Shown here piece after piece: positions 62,515 to 64,000 of a stretch of DNA of 64,000 nt. This DNA is from Caballeronia sordidicola (GTDB taxonomy: Bacteria; Pseudomonadota; Gammaproteobacteria; Burkholderiales; Burkholderiaceae), in the NCBI RefSeq assembly GCF_002220365.1, contig NZ_MTHB01000305.1:103011-167010 (forward strand), written 5' to 3'. The translations under genes and the position numbers were made by a program. A model generated the notes under the pieces. That model was not told the DNA's origin, searched no databases, and worked only from the letters and a program-made list of their open reading frames with translations. Each line of letters begins with the position of its first letter. The stretch's first letter is position 1.

Positions 62515-62940
62515 TCAAGCTGCCGACTTAAGTCGATTTGCCGACAAGTTGAACTGCCGGGCAATCGACGCAAAGCGTTCACGCCATTCCCACTTGCCGA
62601 ACACGTCGTGTACGTTTTGCAGGCAGCTGAGCAGTTCCACAGTCGTCGGGTCGTAGACGTTGATATTCGAGCGCAAGAGCGCCCGTTTTAGCGCAACCAC
62701 ACCGACGTCCATGTAGGCCGGCACTGTTTCCGGCCCCTTGCCGACGTATCGAATGGGAACTCCTTCCATGGCAGTCATGTAATCGCGGGCCTTGATGAAG
62801 CTGCCAACAGGACAACCGCCGCAATAGCCGCGATATGCACCGCCGCCGTGGGGCAACAACGCTGCCCGGCCTTGGCCAAACAGGTGAAGCACGGCACGGT
62901 CGAAGATTTCCTGGTGCGTTAAGAAGTTGAGGTTTTTCAT
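62515..62940 (-). CDS. Small Cys-containing hypothetical protein (paralogue 2)
   Basis: A 141-residue soluble protein with the same layout as its downstream neighbour: EIFDRAVLHLFGQ, a Cys cluster in YCGGCPVGSFIKARDY, ALKRALLRSNINVYDPTTVELL and VHDVFGKWEWRERFASIARQ. GGGGGAGAACC precedes the ATG at 62940, which I prefer to one at 62964. I do not know the function; the CxxC could bind metal or be redox-active. The gap to paralogue 1 is 144 bases. Confidence 0.78.
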   Translation of the reverse strand: MKNLNFLTHQEIFDRAVLHLFGQGRAALLPHGGGAYRGYCGGCPVGSFIKARDYMTAMEGVPIRYVGKGPETVPAYMDVGVVALKRALLRSNINVYDPTTVELLSCLQNVHDVFGKWEWRERFASIARQFNLSANRLKSAA

Positions 62941-63054
62941 TCTGGTTCTCCCCCGCGCCGACAACTGCGGTGCTTAGTGGGTTTCATCAAACAGCGTTAT
63001 CAGTATCGGACGCGGATTCGTTCGCCATAGCGCGGTCGACCACATAAAACCGCG

Positions 63055-63318
63055 TCATTTCACCGGTCTGCCTACTTTGCCGCGACCGTTCGTACGGTCT
63101 GAATACGCTTGGTAAGCGGCGAGAAGCAACCCTGGTTTCAGAGTCAGCCGGCTCGCCGGAAAAAAGCCACTTACAACGTATTTATAGCGGTTCTTTTCGG
63201 TAAAAAAGTTGTGCAATGTGCGGTTGGCCGCAATTCTGACATGATGTCTGACTTCTTGCACAGAGGCGGAATCCCCGTAGAGGCTTTGTAGTAAAGGCTT
63301 CAGAGCGTGATTCACCAC
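63055..63318 (-). CDS. Uncertain small ORF
   Basis: An 87-codon frame starting at GTG. Part of it has protein-like composition (LKPLLQSLYGDSASVQEVRH, RYKYVVSGFFPASRLTL), but there is no clear ribosome-binding site and no recognised family. It lies in AT-richer DNA near an insertion sequence. It may be a remnant or chance frame. Confidence 0.28.
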   Translation of the reverse strand: MVNHALKPLLQSLYGDSASVQEVRHHVRIAANRTLHNFFTEKNRYKYVVSGFFPASRLTLKPGLLLAAYQAYSDRTNGRGKVGRPVK

Positions 63319-63420
63319 GCAGATGCGGCTATCGTCAGGATTTTCCCTGACGAAGGTTGAAATCGCGATAAACGTTGCGAAAACGCACTGTTTGTATCGA
63401 AAATCAGTTGAGCAAATTAC

Positions 63421-63645
63421 CTAATTTGTTCGGCGTTGGGCGGATTCGCGTTTAGGGATGGCTGCGCTGCCGCGGGATCGACAGAAACAGGCGGCCTCGT
63501 GGTCGTTGACCATGCCGGTCGCCTGCATGAACGCGTAGCAGATAGTCGTTCCGACAAACTTGCAGCCGTATTTCTTTAGAGTGCGGCTCAGGGCGTCGGA
63601 GATTTCGTTGGAGGCGGGCGCCTGTGCATAGGTCGCGCGCGGGGT
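63421..63645 (-). pseudogene. tag: 3' fragment of tag (DNA-3-methyladenine glycosylase I), cut by an IS
   Basis: The last 75 codons of tag remain. EISDALSRTLKKYGCKFVGT and TICYAFMQATGMVNDHEAAC are the conserved end of Tag, including the zinc-binding His and Cys. The frame then runs into ISL3-type DNA at 63646. The N-terminal two-thirds, with the catalytic residues, is missing from this window. The intact enzyme removes 3-methyladenine from alkylated DNA. If no other copy exists, the strain has lost this activity. Confidence 0.88.
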
Positions 63646-64000
63646 GGCTCTATGCCGTTTTGAGTGGAACTTGACGGCCGGCGCGATAACGTTTAATCCC
63701 TTGATCACGCGGGGCGGCGGGACGCAAAGGATTTTGCGGCAAATGTTTTAGCCTGGACATGCGGAGGTAGGCGATGGCCACGAAGTTCTTCACGGTTCGA
63801 AATCCGCGCGCGGCCCGCTTGGTTTGTTGGAGCATGCCATTCATCGCCTCGACATAGGCATTGCTGCGACCGTCGAGCATGCCGCGCACGACGCCCGGCA
63901 GGCGCTCCTTGAGCGTCGTGGCCAGCCGCCTGAACGGCTCAAGCCGACAACGCTTCGCCCATGAGATCCAGCCCTTGAGCATCTCCTCGGCTGTCTGCGC
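63646..64000 (-). mobile_element. ISL3-family insertion sequence, right end (continues beyond the window)
   Basis: The element begins with GGCTCTATGCCGTTTTGAG at 63646, a GGCTCT end typical of ISL3-family terminal repeats. It carries a leftward transposase running off the window. It interrupts tag; the eight bases cgcggggt (63638-63645) next to the end would be the target duplication if also found at the other side. Confidence 0.82.
63650..64000 (-). CDS. ISL3-family transposase, C-terminal part
   Basis: At least 116 residues of the C-terminus, open at the window edge. RCRLEPFRRLATTLKERLPG, DGRSNAYVEAMNGMLQQTKR and VAIAYLRMSRLKHLPQNP are the ending of ISL3 DDE transposases, with the last catalytic Glu in YVEAMNG. 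The stop lies inside the terminal repeat. Whether the rest is intact cannot be seen. Confidence 0.88.
   Translation of the reverse strand, partial: AQTAEEMLKGWISWAKRCRLEPFRRLATTLKERLPGVVRGMLDGRSNAYVEAMNGMLQQTKRAARGFRTVKNFVAIAYLRMSRLKHLPQNPLRPAAPRDQGIKRYRAGRQVPLKTA

Overview
The window is a high-GC (roughly 60 percent by eye) chromosomal segment of a betaproteobacterium, most likely Burkholderiaceae of the Paraburkholderia/Caballeronia type. Indicators are the Burkholderia-style short H-NS-family protein, the OmpC-like Burkholderia porin, a bioA-bioF-bioD-bioB cluster, aceK, a fused indolepyruvate oxidoreductase, a LiuR-like MerR regulator and a fliC-fliD-fliT cluster. Most of the window is dense housekeeping and catabolic DNA. 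Accessory material is limited to about 42.1-44.4 kb and to the right end.

Layout. 0.5-4.1 kb: H-NS-like protein, CDF metal exporter, Lrp-type regulator, DEDDh exonuclease and a glyoxalase-II-like hydrolase. 4.8-9.1 kb: rlpA, then the envelope/replication neighbourhood rsmI / yraN-diaA-dolP-cytochrome c, then tRNA-Ala(CGC). 9.6-18.2 kb: Na+/H+ antiporter, EAL-domain protein preceded by a 12-bp tandem repeat, 1189-aa indolepyruvate:ferredoxin oxidoreductase, a GST and two small proteins. 18.3-21.5 kb: LacI regulator, AGE-family sugar isomerase and PfkB kinase in one overlapping operon. 21.8-24.2 kb: acyl-CoA-dehydrogenase-like protein, PIG-L deacetylase and NodS-like methyltransferase, also overlapping. 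24.6-31 kb: BASS symporter, small secreted protein, porin, nitronate monooxygenase and a haloacetate-dehalogenase-like hydrolase. 30.8-34.8 kb: an overlapping run of MBL hydrolase, DUF1289-MaoC fusion and YbaK deacylase, with HMG-CoA lyase upstream, then ghrA. 35.0-41.3 kb: small alpha/beta hydrolase, sulfate-binding protein and the biotin operon.

41.3-46 kb: enoyl-CoA hydratase; a non-coding-looking stretch; three small genes of unknown function with a cysteine-patterned C-terminus (possible toxin/immunity-type cassette); an exported hydrolase. 46-53.5 kb: YchJ, GST, SDR, thiolase, beta-carbonic anhydrase, AceK, and a divergent LiuR-like regulator/MBL pair sharing a palindromic operator. 53.5-60 kb: peptide-binding protein; a yybP-ykoY (Mn2+) riboswitch in front of a CaCA-family exchanger; fliT-fliD-fliC with a recognisable sigma-28 promoter. 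60.3-64 kb: aldo/keto reductase, rpsU, two paralogous small cysteine-containing proteins, and a tag gene cut by an ISL3-type insertion sequence that runs off the window.

The most interesting points are the manganese riboswitch controlling a cation/Ca2+-type exchanger, with a 14-bp perfect hairpin between aptamer and gene; the unidentified gene trio at 42.8-44.3 kb; the deacetylase/N-methyltransferase/acyl-CoA-dehydrogenase cassette; the fluoroacetate-dehalogenase-like residues in the 29.7-kb hydrolase; and the palindrome between the LiuR-like gene and its divergent partner. All functional names rest on reading the protein sequences; no database search was possible.
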